In this document: piece by piece, positions 40,760 to 48,349 of the stretch
How positions within the stretch are numbered: position 1 is the stretch's first letter
Layout: every line of letters starts with the position of its first letter
NCBI RefSeq assembly: GCF_003350375.1
Contig: NZ_QQAR01000001.1
Location: forward strand, 1-64,000
Direction: 5' to 3'
DNA length: 64,000 nucleotides
DNA from: Flavobacterium sp. AG291
GTDB lineage: Bacteria > Bacteroidota > Bacteroidia > Flavobacteriales > Flavobacteriaceae
Notes under the pieces: generated by a model
The model's database searches: none
What the model saw: the letters and a program-made list of their open reading frames with translations, nothing else
Told to the model about the DNA's origin: nothing
Translations under genes and position numbers: made by a program

Positions 40760-42269
40760 AAAGTTACTTAAGTTTGAGGTATTGCTTTTGCTTGCCGTTT
40801 TTACCATTGCCACCTGCGGCCTCGTTTATGAGCTGGTGGCGGGTACATTAGCGAGTTATCTCCTCGGGGATTCAGTAAAGCAGTTCTCATTTATTATTGG
40901 GGTTTATCTGTTCTCAATGGGGATAGGCTCTTATTTTTCAAAATTCATCAGAAAAAATCTTCTCAATACATTTGTTGAGATTGAGATACTTGTCGGGTTT
41001 ATTGGCGGGCTAAGTTCTGTACTCCTGTTTGTGCTGTTTGAGAGTGTCTATTATTTTCAGTTCATATTATACTTTTTGGTATTCATAACTGGCTGCCTTG
41101 TCGGGCTTGAAATCCCGTTGTTAATGAACATCCTTAAAGACAGGGTTAAATTCCGCGATCTTGTATCGAATGTATTTACGTTCGATTATATCGGGGCATT
41201 ACTGGCATCAATATTATTTCCTTTGGTTCTTGTACCACAATTGGGAATTATGAGAACATCACTGTTCTTTGGGATGATAAACATAAGTATCGCTATAGTG
41301 CTTTGCGTGGTGCTGAAAAAAGAACTGAAAAAACAGGGATTATTACAGGCTAAGGCAATACTTTCGTTTATAATACTGGTGGTGGTGTTTATTTTTTCGG
41401 AGCAGATTTTGTCATATTCAGAATCTAAGTTGTATGGTGAAAATATTGTTTATACGCACGCAACGCCATACCAGCGGATTGTGCTTACACATAACAAAAG
41501 TGATTACAGGCTTTATCTGAACAATAACCTGCAGTTTAGCTCAAAAGACGAATACCGTTATCATGAGGCATTGGTTCATCCGGCAATGTCAGTGGCAAAA
41601 AAGGTAGACAATGTTTTGGTTATGGGTGGAGGCGATGGCCTGGCGGTTCGCGAAATCCTGAAGTATAAAGACGTAAAAAGCATTACGCTGGTGGATCTTG
41701 ATGAGGGAATGACAAAATTGTTTGAAACCAATAAGATACTGACAGATTTTAATGGTAACTCGTTAACAAACCCAAAAGTAACAGTAATAAACAGCGATGC
41801 CTATATATGGGCTAAAACTTGTAAAAAACAGTTTGACGTCGCCATTATTGATTTTCCCGACCCTTCCAATTATAGCCTTGGGAAATTATATTCACTTAAC
41901 TTTTACAGGACACTACAGCATATATTAACACCTGATGCTATAGTAACAATACAGACTACCTCGCCTTATTTTGCACCTAAATCGTTTTGGTGTATCAATA
42001 AGACTGTCGCCCAAATATTGCCAAAAACAGATGCTTATCATGTTTATGTGCCTTCGTTTGGTGAATGGGGTTATACAATTGCTTCTAACAATCCGTCGGC
42101 TGGTTTTAATAATGTAAGACGAAAGGTAGAAGGACTTAGGTTTTATAATTATGACTATAGTAAACTGAATGTCTTTTCTAAAGATATGGTTGCTGATGAT
42201 ATAGAAATTAACAGGCTTGATAACCAAATACTAGTGCGCTATTTTGATGAAGAATGGGGCAAATTATAA
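40752..42269 (+). CDS. Membrane-anchored polyamine aminopropyltransferase (TM + spermidine synthase fusion)
   Basis: 505 aa. About seven TM helices fill residues 7-218, followed by a complete spermidine-synthase domain (about 230-500). The aminopropyltransferase core is intact: YQRIVLT, LYLNNNLQFSSKDEYRYHEALVHP-type pocket (about 255-277), MGGGDG (291-296), LVDLDEGM (315-317 aspartates), INSDAYIW (Asp349) and IIDFPDPSN (Asp367, Asp370). It should use decarboxylated AdoMet from SpeD to add an aminopropyl group to an amine at the membrane. The TM half suggests a membrane acceptor or transport coupling. Overlaps DUF350 by 8 bp and the FAD protein by 23 bp. Acceptor unknown. Confidence 0.88.
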   Translation: MVKKLLKFEVLLLLAVFTIATCGLVYELVAGTLASYLLGDSVKQFSFIIGVYLFSMGIGSYFSKFIRKNLLNTFVEIEILVGFIGGLSSVLLFVLFESVYYFQFILYFLVFITGCLVGLEIPLLMNILKDRVKFRDLVSNVFTFDYIGALLASILFPLVLVPQLGIMRTSLFFGMINISIAIVLCVVLKKELKKQGLLQAKAILSFIILVVVFIFSEQILSYSESKLYGENIVYTHATPYQRIVLTHNKSDYRLYLNNNLQFSSKDEYRYHEALVHPAMSVAKKVDNVLVMGGGDGLAVREILKYKDVKSITLVDLDEGMTKLFETNKILTDFNGNSLTNPKVTVINSDAYIWAKTCKKQFDVAIIDFPDPSNYSLGKLYSLNFYRTLQHILTPDAIVTIQTTSPYFAPKSFWCINKTVAQILPKTDAYHVYVPSFGEWGYTIASNNPSAGFNNVRRKVEGLRFYNYDYSKLNVFSKDMVADDIEINRLDNQILVRYFDEEWGKL

Positions 42270-43869
42270 TAGGCGTAACTTCTTAAAAAGTATTGCAGGA
42301 GCATTGCTTTTGGTGCCGGCAGTTCAGGCTTGCCGGAAAAAGGCTATATCGCTCATTGTAAAGCTTACCGGAACCGCTCATATTTTGGGTCACAGACTTT
42401 GGGCTAAAGATTTTCCTAAATCGATTAAAGAAATAGAAATACCTTATCTGATTGTTGGTGGAGGTATTTCGGGATTAAGTGCTGCCCGTCAGCTCACCCG
42501 CAAAGGAATAGATGATTTTTTGCTTTTAGAACTTGAAAATCATACCGGGGGCAATTCTTCATCCGGAGAAAATAAGTATTCAAAATATCCTCTGGGAGCG
42601 CACTATCTACCGCTTCCGAACTTTCATGATAAGGAACTTTTGGTTTTTTTAAACGAGGAAAACATTATTACCGGATATGATAGTAATGGTTTTCCTGAAT
42701 TTGATGAGGAACAGCTTACGTTTACTCCTCAGGAACGTCTGTTTTATAAAAACTCATGGCAGGAAGGTCTGGTTCCTAAGTATGGATTAGGCTCTGTTGC
42801 CAATAAGGAATTCTGGAGCTTTTTTGTAATGATGGAGGATTACAGACAGGCTAAAGGTGTCGATGGGAAATATAGTTTTGATATTCCTATATCAAATACT
42901 ACTAACGATCCTAAGCTTATGCTGCTTGATCTAATGACAATGAAAGAATGGTTGATGCAGGCAAATTTTACAACTTCAGAATTGTTTGAATATGTAGATT
43001 ATTGTTGCCGTGACGATTTTGGATTAGGGATAGATTATGTTTCGGCTTGGGCCGGTATTCATTACTTTGCTGCCCGAAAGCACAATGCAGGTGATAAGTA
43101 TAAAGACAATGTGCTAACATGGCCGGAAGGAAATGCAAGGCTGGCGACACATCTTAAAAAATATTCCAAAGGCAAAACACTGGTAAATCATATTGTTTAT
43201 GATGTTGCTTTAGCGGAAGGGAAAGCACTGGTGACAGTTTTTGATGCCTCAAAGAATGAGTCGATAACTATAAGAGCAGGAAAAGTAATTATGGCAACGC
43301 CGCAGTTTGTAAATGCTTATTTGTTGCCGGAGAGAAAAAAACTTTCTCAAAAGTTCACTTATGCACCGTGGCTGTTGGCAACGCTGACATTAACAGAACT
43401 GCCGGATGATTTTAGCCAGCCATTAAGCTGGGATAATGTTATCTTCAAAGGAAAGGGACTCGGTTATATTTACGATCAGCACCAGTCTGTAAAACAGTTG
43501 CAGGACAGGGTGGTGATTACCTACTATCACAGTTTTTCTTCTGCAGATACCAAAAAGACCAGAAAATCGGTTTATAAGAACTCAAAAGAGTATTGGAAAG
43601 ATTTTGTAATTTCTGATTTAAAGACTGCCCATCCGGGTATTGAGGCTTTTATTGAGCAAATTGATATTCATATAGTAGGACACGGAATGATGAGTCCTGT
43701 ACCTGAGTTTATTTTTGGGGAAGCTAAGGCTTTGTCTGCAAAAAGTATTGATAACACTATTTACTTTGCTCATAGTGACCTGTCGGGGATTTCTATATTT
43801 GAAGAGGCCTTTCATCAGGGTATAAATGCTGTAAACAAAATGCTGAATGAAACAACCCTGGATAGATAA
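42247..43869 (+). CDS. Tat-exported FAD-dependent oxidoreductase (amine-oxidase-like)
   Basis: 540 aa from the ATG at 42247. A twin-arginine signal RRNFLKSIAGALLL (Arg9-Arg10) is followed by a possible lipobox ending at Cys29 (VPAVQAC), so it would fold with FAD in the cytoplasm and be exported by Tat, perhaps as a lipoprotein. The FAD fingerprint IVGGGISGLSAARQL lies at about 69-83. The layout (one N-terminal Rossmann, NAD(P)-binding-8-like, long C-terminal half) fits amine oxidase/protoporphyrinogen-oxidase-like flavoproteins. Next to a polyamine transferase, oxidation of an amine or polyamine-modified substrate in the periplasm is a reasonable inference. Start and end overlap neighbours by 23 bp each. 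Confidence 0.82.
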   Translation: MKNGANYNRRNFLKSIAGALLLVPAVQACRKKAISLIVKLTGTAHILGHRLWAKDFPKSIKEIEIPYLIVGGGISGLSAARQLTRKGIDDFLLLELENHTGGNSSSGENKYSKYPLGAHYLPLPNFHDKELLVFLNEENIITGYDSNGFPEFDEEQLTFTPQERLFYKNSWQEGLVPKYGLGSVANKEFWSFFVMMEDYRQAKGVDGKYSFDIPISNTTNDPKLMLLDLMTMKEWLMQANFTTSELFEYVDYCCRDDFGLGIDYVSAWAGIHYFAARKHNAGDKYKDNVLTWPEGNARLATHLKKYSKGKTLVNHIVYDVALAEGKALVTVFDASKNESITIRAGKVIMATPQFVNAYLLPERKKLSQKFTYAPWLLATLTLTELPDDFSQPLSWDNVIFKGKGLGYIYDQHQSVKQLQDRVVITYYHSFSSADTKKTRKSVYKNSKEYWKDFVISDLKTAHPGIEAFIEQIDIHIVGHGMMSPVPEFIFGEAKALSAKSIDNTIYFAHSDLSGISIFEEAFHQGINAVNKMLNETTLDR

Positions 43870-44875
43870 AGCTAAAACCGACAGTCTGTTTATATTGTCG
43901 CCTCCTTTTGTAATATTGGCAATAGTATTCTTTTGTCAGGGATGGTTACATACTCTTGAAGCGCATTATTCTTTTTATAGCTGGCTTTTCTTCGTGGTAT
44001 TTATAGATGTGGCCCATGTGTATGCTACACTTTTTAAGACCTACCTTGTGCCTAAAGCTTTTCAGGAACGAAAAAAACTGCTACTTACGCTTCCGGTAAT
44101 CTGTTTTTTTATAGGTATGATATTATTTATGCTTGGTAGTAAAGTATTTTGGGTAACGCTTGCTTATGTTGCAGTATTTCACTTCATACGCCAGCAATAC
44201 GGCTTTATGAGGCTTTATTCACGATTTGAAACTAAAACAAGACTTGGTGCTTTTCTGGATAATCTTACTATTTATACAGCTACCGGTTATCCTATGCTAT
44301 ACTGGTTTATGAGTCCTCAGCGCAATTTTACATGGTTTATGAAAGATGAATTCTTTACCTATAAAAATGATGAGTTACTTGATGTTGCCGGATATCTTTA
44401 TTTCATTATCCTTGGAATACATGTTTTAAGATTAGGATGGATGTATTTTAAAACCATGCAGTTTAACATTCCTAAGAATTTAATTATAACAGGGACAGTA
44501 CTATCATGGTATTTTGGTATTGTATATTTTAATAATGATCTTGTTTTTACCATGCTCAATATAGTTTCGCATGGTATCCCTTATATGGCGCTTATTTATC
44601 TTAAAGAAATAAAACAGGGTAAATCAGAAACTAGAGGGGTTATTCATTATCTGAATACTTATAAAGGTGTTTTTATGTATACCGGAATATTGATAGCATT
44701 AGCTTTTTCGGAAGAATACCTTTGGGAAGTAATGGTTTGGAATGAGCAGTTTACGTTGGCTGATTCAGCAGGTTTTGAAAACTGGCATTTTTTACTGGTT
44801 CCTTTTCTAGTAGTGCCTCAGTTTACACATTATCTTCTGGATGGTTTTATATGGAAAACAAAAAAGGCACCCTGA
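43847..44875 (+). CDS. Polytopic membrane protein with conserved intramembrane histidines
   Basis: 342 aa, about nine TM helices. Histidines recur inside or near the membrane: DVAHVYATLFKTYL (about 54), FHFIRQQYGFMRLY, VSHGIPYMALIYL and FTHYLLDGFIW. Such a spread of His and Asp in TMs is seen in metal-dependent membrane enzymes such as Brp/Blh-type dioxygenases and desaturase-like proteins, but no full signature is present and I do not assign an activity. It overlaps the FAD oxidoreductase gene by 23 bp and is the last gene of the run; its stop lies inside a hairpin (44863-44890) that may terminate the operon. Confidence 0.72.
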   Translation: MKQPWIDKAKTDSLFILSPPFVILAIVFFCQGWLHTLEAHYSFYSWLFFVVFIDVAHVYATLFKTYLVPKAFQERKKLLLTLPVICFFIGMILFMLGSKVFWVTLAYVAVFHFIRQQYGFMRLYSRFETKTRLGAFLDNLTIYTATGYPMLYWFMSPQRNFTWFMKDEFFTYKNDELLDVAGYLYFIILGIHVLRLGWMYFKTMQFNIPKNLIITGTVLSWYFGIVYFNNDLVFTMLNIVSHGIPYMALIYLKEIKQGKSETRGVIHYLNTYKGVFMYTGILIALAFSEEYLWEVMVWNEQFTLADSAGFENWHFLLVPFLVVPQFTHYLLDGFIWKTKKAP

Positions 44876-44890
44876 AAACAGAATGCCTTT
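44863..44890 (+). terminator. Possible terminator overlapping the end of the operon
   Basis: AAAGGCA / TGCCTTT 7-bp stem with a 14-nt loop that contains the stop codon of the last gene, followed by a modest T-rich tail. Confidence 0.4.
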
Positions 44891-44912
44891 GTATATTTAA
44901 GAAGTTTTATAA

Positions 44913-46280
44913 TTAGTTCTTAATGAACTTGATAGTTTTCGACTCACTTCCTTTGAATATTTTGATGATATAAATACCATTAGCGTAACCAGATGTGTTT
45001 ACAGTAAGGTTAGACTCGTTGCTTACTTTTACGTTAGCTACAGTTTGACCTAAAGTGTTATAGATAACATAGCTATCAGGAAATTCTCCGTTAGCGACAG
45101 AAATGTTTAACTCATTTTGTGCAGGATTAGGATATACTGTTGTTTCGCGCAGTGCATCAAAGTCAGCAGTTGTAAGAAGACCGCAAACTCCTGATGTAAG
45201 TAACGAAGCTCTTCTGTCAGCACTTTCAAGAACGGTACGCATTCTTGTCTTCTGATCATTGGTGAAGATGTTCATACAGATATCGTTTGAATAATCCATA
45301 TAGTTGTTAATCATATCAAGTCCGTCTTGATTTGGACAAGAGTCAATACCAAACTGGCATCCATAGTTTGCCTGTGCCGAAAATGGAGTGTCATTACAAT
45401 AGTCAGTATTATTGATACAGTTACTACCATCACCCCATATGTGTCTTAGTCCTAAATAGTGGCCAACTTCGTGTGTAGTAGTTCTACCCTGATTATATGA
45501 TGAATTATAGCTTCCTTGTGGATAGTAGGTTGAAGATCCGAAACATTGATAGCTTATAATAACGCCGTCAGTGAATGCAAAGCCAGACTGGTCTAAACCA
45601 GGTAGTCCTGATCCCTGAGGGAACTGTGCATATCCTAAAACATCACTAAGATCACCACCAAAACGACAAACCCAAATGTTAAGGTATTTTTCAGGATCCC
45701 ATTGTGTTTGGGGTTTTAGGTTAGATTCAACCTGAGCTCTTTCCCAACTTGAAACTCCTAAATTTGTTCTGGTAATACCCGTTGTCGGCTGACCAGTTTC
45801 GTTTATCTGAGCAAGACAGAATTCGATTTGAGTATCGGCACCTACAAGATCTTCATTATATCCCGGAGTGTTAAATGCTCTTCTGTAATCTTCATTTAGA
45901 ACTCTGATTTGAGAAAGTATTTGCGCATCTGTGATGTTTTCGCCAGATCCAATAGCATCGCCGTTATGAATGATGTGAACTACAACAGGAATTGTTACTA
46001 CTGCATTTGAAGATTTTTGACCTGATGCGTTTAATTTCCTTTCAGTGATTTTGTTGTTAATCCAAGATTCAAACTGGGAATCTTTTGCTCTGTTTGGATT
46101 GTTTTCCTGAAGGAATTTTTCATACTCGGTAGAAATACAACGTATAATTCCGTTTTCAGGATTTGCATTCTCAGTTATGCTTTTGCCAAATGTTTTGGGA
46201 GCATTTTGAGCATTTATGAACATTGGTAATGAAAAGCATAAAGCCAATGTTACATTTTTAAATGTTAAATTTTTTTTCAT
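44913..46280 (-). CDS. Secreted M43 (pappalysin-like) metalloprotease with T9SS sorting domain
   Basis: 455 aa. Signal peptide (FSLPMFINAQ), a propeptide-like segment, then the M43 zinc site HEVGHYLGLRH (HExxHxxGxxH) with the following WGDGSNC and a cysteine-rich segment (NYGCQFGIDSCPNQDG) and DYSNDICMNIFT Met-turn region. The C-terminus (about 375-455) is a type A T9SS sorting domain (VYPNPAQNELNISV...IKIFKGSE). It should be secreted through the T9SS and digest proteins outside the cell. A close paralogue lies at 48350-50398, with a two-component system between them. Start at 46301 is possible. Confidence 0.92.
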   Translation of the reverse strand: MKKNLTFKNVTLALCFSLPMFINAQNAPKTFGKSITENANPENGIIRCISTEYEKFLQENNPNRAKDSQFESWINNKITERKLNASGQKSSNAVVTIPVVVHIIHNGDAIGSGENITDAQILSQIRVLNEDYRRAFNTPGYNEDLVGADTQIEFCLAQINETGQPTTGITRTNLGVSSWERAQVESNLKPQTQWDPEKYLNIWVCRFGGDLSDVLGYAQFPQGSGLPGLDQSGFAFTDGVIISYQCFGSSTYYPQGSYNSSYNQGRTTTHEVGHYLGLRHIWGDGSNCINNTDYCNDTPFSAQANYGCQFGIDSCPNQDGLDMINNYMDYSNDICMNIFTNDQKTRMRTVLESADRRASLLTSGVCGLLTTADFDALRETTVYPNPAQNELNISVANGEFPDSYVIYNTLGQTVANVKVSNESNLTVNTSGYANGIYIIKIFKGSESKTIKFIKN

Positions 46281-46486
46281 GTAGTTAATAGAGGTATTCA
46301 TTTTTTTAGCGCCGCAAGATATTCAAATTCAGTGGTATTGAAAAATTTTAATAGTTAAATATTAATATTCTGTTAAGAATAGATGTCAAAACTTTTCAAA
46401 GGTTGCGTAAAAGCAAAAGAATAAACTAAAAAAATGTATAAATTGAGGTAAACCGTCAAAAAACGTCGGTGAACCGGTAAAGAAAA

Positions 46487-47167
46487 TTAAAAATATTTGT
46501 TGACTTCTTCTTTATAAGTGTCTCCTATAGGTATAACGAAGTCTTCAATCTGAATAGTTTTATTGTAAAAAGATTTTACTTTTTTTACAGGAACTATATA
46601 CGATCGGTGGACTCTTATAAATAAGGCGGCCGGAAGTTTTTCAAGAATATTCTTCATTGAAAGCCTGGCAGTAATAGTTGTTTTGTTTTTTAGATGTATG
46701 CGGATGTAGTCATCTAATCCTTCGATTAGCATGATGTCGTCAAATTCGATACGATTTAGTTTATAATCGGCACGAATAAGAAGGTGTGTATGGTCTAAAG
46801 TGTTTTTTTTGCTCAGCATTTCTTTTTTTGCTTTTTCTACAGCCTGTATGAAGCGTTCGTAGGAAAAAGGTTTTAAAAGATAGTCTAAAGCATTTATATT
46901 AAAGCCTTCTACAGCATATTCACTAAAAGCTGTGGTAAAGATTACCATAACATCAGTATCGAGTTGTCTGTAAAAATCTATCCCGTTTTTCCCAGGCATC
47001 TGTATGTCAAGAAATAGGAGGTCTACCGGAAACTTTTTTATATGTTTTACCGCTTCATCCGTTTTGGTGAAGGTTTTGTCTAGTTCAATGAAGTCTGTTT
47101 GTTTGCAAAAGTGCTCTATAATCTTAAGCGCAAGTGGCTCGTCATCAATAGCTATAGCCTTTATCAT
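46487..47167 (-). CDS. LytTR-family response regulator
   Basis: 226 aa. Receiver with IDDEP (Asp8/Asp9) and phosphoacceptor Asp54 (LFLDIQMPGKNG), then a LytTR DNA-binding domain (about 130-226; FIRVHRSYIVPVKKV is conserved). LytTR regulators bind pairs of imperfect direct repeats. Its start overlaps the end of the histidine-kinase gene by 4 bp. It lies between two secreted metalloprotease genes, which are likely targets. Confidence 0.93.
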   Translation of the reverse strand: MIKAIAIDDEPLALKIIEHFCKQTDFIELDKTFTKTDEAVKHIKKFPVDLLFLDIQMPGKNGIDFYRQLDTDVMVIFTTAFSEYAVEGFNINALDYLLKPFSYERFIQAVEKAKKEMLSKKNTLDHTHLLIRADYKLNRIEFDDIMLIEGLDDYIRIHLKNKTTITARLSMKNILEKLPAALFIRVHRSYIVPVKKVKSFYNKTIQIEDFVIPIGDTYKEEVNKYF

Positions 47168-48213
47168 AGCAGAGTTAGGGATAAGTTAACGGTAAAGGTG
47201 TGCTCTTCATCAAAGATAAGCAATTTATGTTTATCAGGATACAGGTAGTCCAGTCGTTTGACGGTATTTTCTAACCCTTGTTCGCTTTTTTCTTCTGATG
47301 ACAGCTGTAAATTAACTTTATCGTTCTTAACCATAAGTGTTAACTCATGTGCAGTTATGTCTATATTTATGGCTATATAGGACTCTCTTTCGGGGTTTAA
47401 GCCATATTTGAATGCATTTTCAATAAATGGTATGAGTATAAGGGGAGATATACTTTTTCCTATTGGGTTGCCTGTTACTATGAATGAGAATGAATTTTCA
47501 CCATCCATTCGTAATTGCTGAAGATTGATGTAATTTTTTATATAATCCATTTCCTTTTCAAGCGAAACGGTTTCTCTGCTGCTTTCAGTTACCACATAAC
47601 GCATCATGGATGATAGCTTAAGAATAGCTTCGGGAGCCGAATCGGATTTTTCCAGTGCAAGTGCATATACGCTATTAAGTGTATTGAATAGAAAATGGGG
47701 ATTTATTTGTGCTTTAAGATATGAGATTTCGGTTTTAAGGTTCTCGTTTTGCATCGATGTCATACGTTGATTGACCCTTAAAAGAAAACTTAGCGAGAAT
47801 ATTATCAAAAAGTTGAACAAAGGCCCACTCGGTAACATAGGCATTATGTCCGGCATCATAGGATGTCCATGTGATGGGGGTGGAGGTATTGAGCCTGAAG
47901 CAAATTTTAAATGTTCTGACTCAATAATAAGTTGTGGCAGGAAATTAATAATCAGGAAGCAAACTATCAATATTACACAATATAGTGGTTGTTTTTTTGT
48001 AAAGTAAAACTTTGGTAAAAAATAAAGATAGTTGGCATAAAAAAAGCCAAGCAATAAAAGATGGCTAATAAAATTTCGCTGAAAAGGGGCAATATTATAA
48101 AGATGTACAGGAGTATTAAAGTCGGGAGACGAAAATACCGGAATACTAATAAAAAGGACGCTTCCTAATATGTATAGTAAGTAGTTTTGAAGCTTTTTAT
48201 CTGTGGTTCGCAT
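47164..48213 (-). CDS. LytS-like sensor histidine kinase (His_kinase family)
   Basis: 349 aa from the ATG at 48213. Four predicted TM helices (about 12-140) are followed by a short coiled coil and the family-specific phosphoacceptor region LKAQINPHFLFNTLNSVYAL (His about 186), then an ATPase domain with IPFIENAFKYGL. This His_kinase/HATPase arrangement partners LytTR regulators. The extracytoplasmic loops are small, one including a Pro/His-rich stretch (PPPSHGHPMMPD). The signal is unknown. Confidence 0.92.
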   Translation of the reverse strand: MRTTDKKLQNYLLYILGSVLFISIPVFSSPDFNTPVHLYNIAPFQRNFISHLLLLGFFYANYLYFLPKFYFTKKQPLYCVILIVCFLIINFLPQLIIESEHLKFASGSIPPPPSHGHPMMPDIMPMLPSGPLFNFLIIFSLSFLLRVNQRMTSMQNENLKTEISYLKAQINPHFLFNTLNSVYALALEKSDSAPEAILKLSSMMRYVVTESSRETVSLEKEMDYIKNYINLQQLRMDGENSFSFIVTGNPIGKSISPLILIPFIENAFKYGLNPERESYIAINIDITAHELTLMVKNDKVNLQLSSEEKSEQGLENTVKRLDYLYPDKHKLLIFDEEHTFTVNLSLTLL

Positions 48214-48292
48214 AAGCTTCAAATGTAGAAATAAGTTAACGTCTAATCTAAATTATGCGGTAAACGCGTTTTTTTCAGCGGTAAATCTCTGT

Positions 48293-48330
48293 AAAAAATA
48301 AGGCCTCAATCAATAAAGAATGAGGCCTTG
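48293..48330 (-). terminator. Terminator of the second M43 protease gene
   Basis: AAGGCCTCA / TGAGGCCTT 9-bp stem with a 12-nt loop and an A-run on its left, i.e. T-tract on the minus strand. Confidence 0.75.
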
Positions 48331-48349
48331 TTTCATTTAAAGCAATGAC

